Positions 33,458 through 35,131 of a stretch of 35,131 bases of DNA are shown in pieces (within the stretch, counting starts at the first letter, position 1; each line of letters begins with the position of its first letter). The position numbers were made by a program, and so were the translations under genes. This DNA comes from Pseudomonadota bacterium. GTDB taxonomy: Bacteria > Desulfobacterota > Desulfobacteria > Desulfobacterales > Desulfobacteraceae. Where the stretch lies: NCBI GenBank assembly GCA_018821715.1, contig JAHJLN010000232.1, positions 1 through 35,131 of the forward strand, in the 5' to 3' direction. The notes beneath the pieces are model-generated. The model was given only the letters and a program-made list of their open reading frames with translations. It did no database searches and was not told the origin of the DNA.

Positions 33458-34768
33458 TCATCTATAGAACGATTGATCAAAATCTGGCATATCATAAGAA
33501 TATGGCCTGGGGAAGGTTTCTTCATAAACACCAAGTTTTTCAGCCATACCTTTTAACATTCTGAGTGCCAATAATTTTCGACGTTTTGATTTGCCTAATG
33601 TGTGATTATAAACCTTAAAAACGCTGTCTCCGACACCAACTGGACAACCACGTATTTTGACAGTGTGATCGCATTCTGAGTTATTCCTAACTGCGCAATC
33701 CCCCATCAGGAAAACCTGCTTGGACGCCTTATGAGGGCGAACTTTATCTCCCAGTACAAATTCGATACTATCAAAAGTCGATCCTTTATTGTCCTTTAAA
33801 AACACACCCATAAAGGTATCTGACATAATTGCACAATTCGTGCAAAGCGTGTTTCCGGGCCATTGAAAGGTCGCCCCTTTTATATCGTAATCGGCCATAA
33901 TTTGTTCTGCTTCTCTCATTTTCCATTCAAGGGGAAAAATCACATCGTCAATGCTTACTCCTTTAATCTCTATATCTTGTAGGTTGAGAGGCTGACCAGC
34001 CAAGTCGCTGTATTGGCTAAAATATTCAACAGTAAGCGGATCTATACCCAAACAGGTCGTTCCAACAATATCGCCCGAAAATGCATCCCGACTCGCTATG
34101 ATCAAATTAGTTCGATAAGCGCGTCCGGATATACCAGGCCCCCTTTCAATAGAATAAATACCATCAATAATATTTAACTTGGGTTTTAAAACCATATTAA
34201 GCCGAGCAATCATTTCATCCAGACCGACTTTGTGAAATTTCATTTTTGAGCTTTGCTTTAAGCAGCCTTTCAAATTTTTCAGGTTCAACGAAACCATCGC
34301 TTGCATGTGTGTTTTTAGTACAGGCACATTAATTAAAAAGTCACTTTCTAAAGCTTCTCTGGCCAGTTTTATTTTAGTAGGGCCAAGATCGACGTTTTTG
34401 AATTCGCCATTATTAAAATCCACAAGATTAATACCATATTTTTCAGCTACTCTGGTAAGCCCAGAGCTTTGATAACCATTTAGCGTGCTTAGATTTAATT
34501 CTTTGTGATATGGGGAACCCTCACCAATCGTAATATCAGTGCAACCATATTCACGCAGAAGAATAATAATTTCTTCAAGAACTCTTGTAGTGGTTACAAC
34601 GCCGTATAAAGGTATCTTTTTTCTGTTAGAAGCTAAGACAATATTGGGTTTAATAAGGACTTTATCGTTAGCCTTCAACTCTTTAAAACCATCACACAAT
34701 TCCAAAGCATTCCTTACAGTGTCATGATTTTTCCGATATTTAACAATGGAAACAGATTGCTTGGTCAT
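33458..34768 (-). CDS. DUF362 domain-containing protein
   Basis: A 436-residue cytoplasmic protein of the DUF362 family, whose function is not established. Family features are IVKYRKNHDTVRNALELCDG, NDKVLIKPNIVLASN, DITIGEGSPYH, FLINVPVLKTHMQAMVSLNL then KNLKGCLKQSSK, and INIIDGIY-like LNIIDGIYSIERGPG. The C-terminal part has a cysteine set (LCTNCAIMSD; MGDCAVRNNSECDHTVKIRG then CPVG) that could bind a metal or cluster, although no classical ferredoxin CxxCxxCxxxC motif is fused as in many homologs. GGAGG (34778-34782) sits 9 nt ahead of ATG 34768, preferred over GTG 34798. It stands alone in the operon sense, and its codon use appears more AT-rich than the housekeeping genes, so transfer is possible. 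Confidence 0.85.
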   Translation of the reverse strand: MTKQSVSIVKYRKNHDTVRNALELCDGFKELKANDKVLIKPNIVLASNRKKIPLYGVVTTTRVLEEIIILLREYGCTDITIGEGSPYHKELNLSTLNGYQSSGLTRVAEKYGINLVDFNNGEFKNVDLGPTKIKLAREALESDFLINVPVLKTHMQAMVSLNLKNLKGCLKQSSKMKFHKVGLDEMIARLNMVLKPKLNIIDGIYSIERGPGISGRAYRTNLIIASRDAFSGDIVGTTCLGIDPLTVEYFSQYSDLAGQPLNLQDIEIKGVSIDDVIFPLEWKMREAEQIMADYDIKGATFQWPGNTLCTNCAIMSDTFMGVFLKDNKGSTFDSIEFVLGDKVRPHKASKQVFLMGDCAVRNNSECDHTVKIRGCPVGVGDSVFKVYNHTLGKSKRRKLLALRMLKGMAEKLGVYEETFPRPYSYDMPDFDQSFYR

Positions 34769-34903
34769 TTTCTTTTTCCTCCATCTAAATTGGATCACCT
34801 GACACTTAAATCACTATATATATTTTATTACTTTTGTTAAAATAAAATCAAATTCACGCTATAATAAAAACTTATTTAATGCAAAAAAATTTTACAATTC
34901 AAT

Positions 34904-35065
34904 TCATATCACTCGTGAGTAATGATGTAATCGCTCAAGAGTCAATTCCCACCATTTACCTATTGATTCATTTGGTAGTCGTGGTTTTTTTAAGGCTTCC
35001 ATTATCAAAGGGATAAGAACTTGCTTTTTGTTAACCAAACCATAAACAACCCTCCAAAATCCGAA
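34904..35065 (-). pseudogene. C-terminal gene fragment
   Basis: A minus-strand frame encodes about 53 residues (FGFWRVVYGLVNKKQVLIPL, then IMEALKKPRLPNESIGKWWE and LTLERLHHYSRVI) before TGA. An in-frame stop precedes it, and the 44-bp palindrome lies immediately upstream. The sequence has good protein character but no start for the full segment (an internal ATG gives only 33 residues). It looks like the tail of a disrupted gene, possibly mobile-element related; no family was recognised. Confidence 0.4.
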
Positions 35066-35074
35066 ATATTATCT

Positions 35075-35118
35075 CCACCCTGATACAGGTACAACATGTT
35101 GTACCTGTATCAGGGTGG
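35075..35118. repeat. 44-bp perfect palindrome
   Basis: The sequence from CCACCCTGATACAGG (35075-35089) inward to AACATGTT (35093-35100) is mirrored exactly, with zero loop, to 35118. No long T-run follows on either strand. It could be a mobile-element end, a protein-binding or replication site, or an assembly fold-back artefact near a contig end. Confidence 0.85.
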
Positions 35119-35131
35119 GAAATAAGACAAG

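Noticed and set aside
33364..33564. 66-residue plus-strand ORF
   Set aside because: It overlaps the 3' end of the well-supported DUF362 gene on the opposite strand and has no recognisable features.
1..35131. CRISPR array, complete insertion sequence, integron or prophage
   Set aside because: No regularly spaced repeats, transposase, integrase or phage structural genes were found; only possible fragments near the right edge.

Overview
The window looks like chromosomal DNA of an anaerobic, sulfate-reducer-type Desulfobacterota (Desulfobacteraceae-like) bacterium. The evidence is indirect: moderate GC, oxygen-defence genes typical of anaerobes (a PerR-like regulator with rubrerythrin), an archaeal-type prolyl-tRNA synthetase, a PAS protein beginning MTEKPTYEDLEHR (a start I associate with sensor proteins of this family), and an apparent selenocysteine (UGA) codon in a thiol-redox gene. 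No tRNA, rRNA, CRISPR array or complete insertion sequence was seen.

Layout. (1) 1-2.05 kb: the end of an aromatic amino acid operon, with a 5'-cut DAHP synthase and aroB, closed by a terminator. (2) 2.08-8.1 kb: a GntR/FCD regulator followed by a saccharopine-dehydrogenase-like enzyme, a complete polar amino acid ABC importer (binding protein, two permeases, ATPase) and a PLP-dependent D-cysteine desulfhydrase-family gene broken by one extra base. The same 15-nt palindromic site lies in front of the regulator and in front of the enzyme operon. (3) 8.2-12.5 kb: a DJ-1/AraC regulator divergent from a transglutaminase-like gene, a PAS/HisKA protein without an ATPase domain, and a Sel1/FGE-fold secreted protein. 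(4) 12.6-16.2 kb: PerR-like regulator and rubrerythrin behind a clear operator, then trxA-trxB-bamD and rpmB. (5) 16.2-22.4 kb, minus strand: ispG-proS-rel-phoH-like housekeeping cluster. (6) 22.6-29.6 kb, minus strand: a two-gene unit encoding a 1918-residue secreted protein and a Sel1-repeat protein. (7) 29.9-32.0 kb: a methyltransferase relic, then a CuyA/DcyD-type PLP lyase with an Asp/Glu-racemase-family enzyme. (8) 32.0-35.1 kb: a decayed accessory stretch with a short UGA-containing DsbA-like gene, a DUF362 gene, gene fragments and a 44-bp perfect palindrome at the window edge.

How the genes may work together. Regions 2 and 7 both centre on PLP lyases of the family that includes D-cysteine desulfhydrase and L-cysteate sulfo-lyase. 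In region 7 the lyase is paired with a two-cysteine racemase, which fits use of both enantiomers of a small acidic or sulfur-bearing amino acid such as cysteate. In a sulfate reducer the released sulfite or sulfide would feed respiration; this is inference. Region 4 is a compact redox-defence block.

Most novel items: the UGA (probable Sec) codon in a UPWC motif with a SECIS-like hairpin just downstream (32733-33041, minus), missed by ordinary ORF calling; and the 1918-residue secreted protein, which carries a PASTA-like domain and four exactly spaced 47-residue cysteine repeats.
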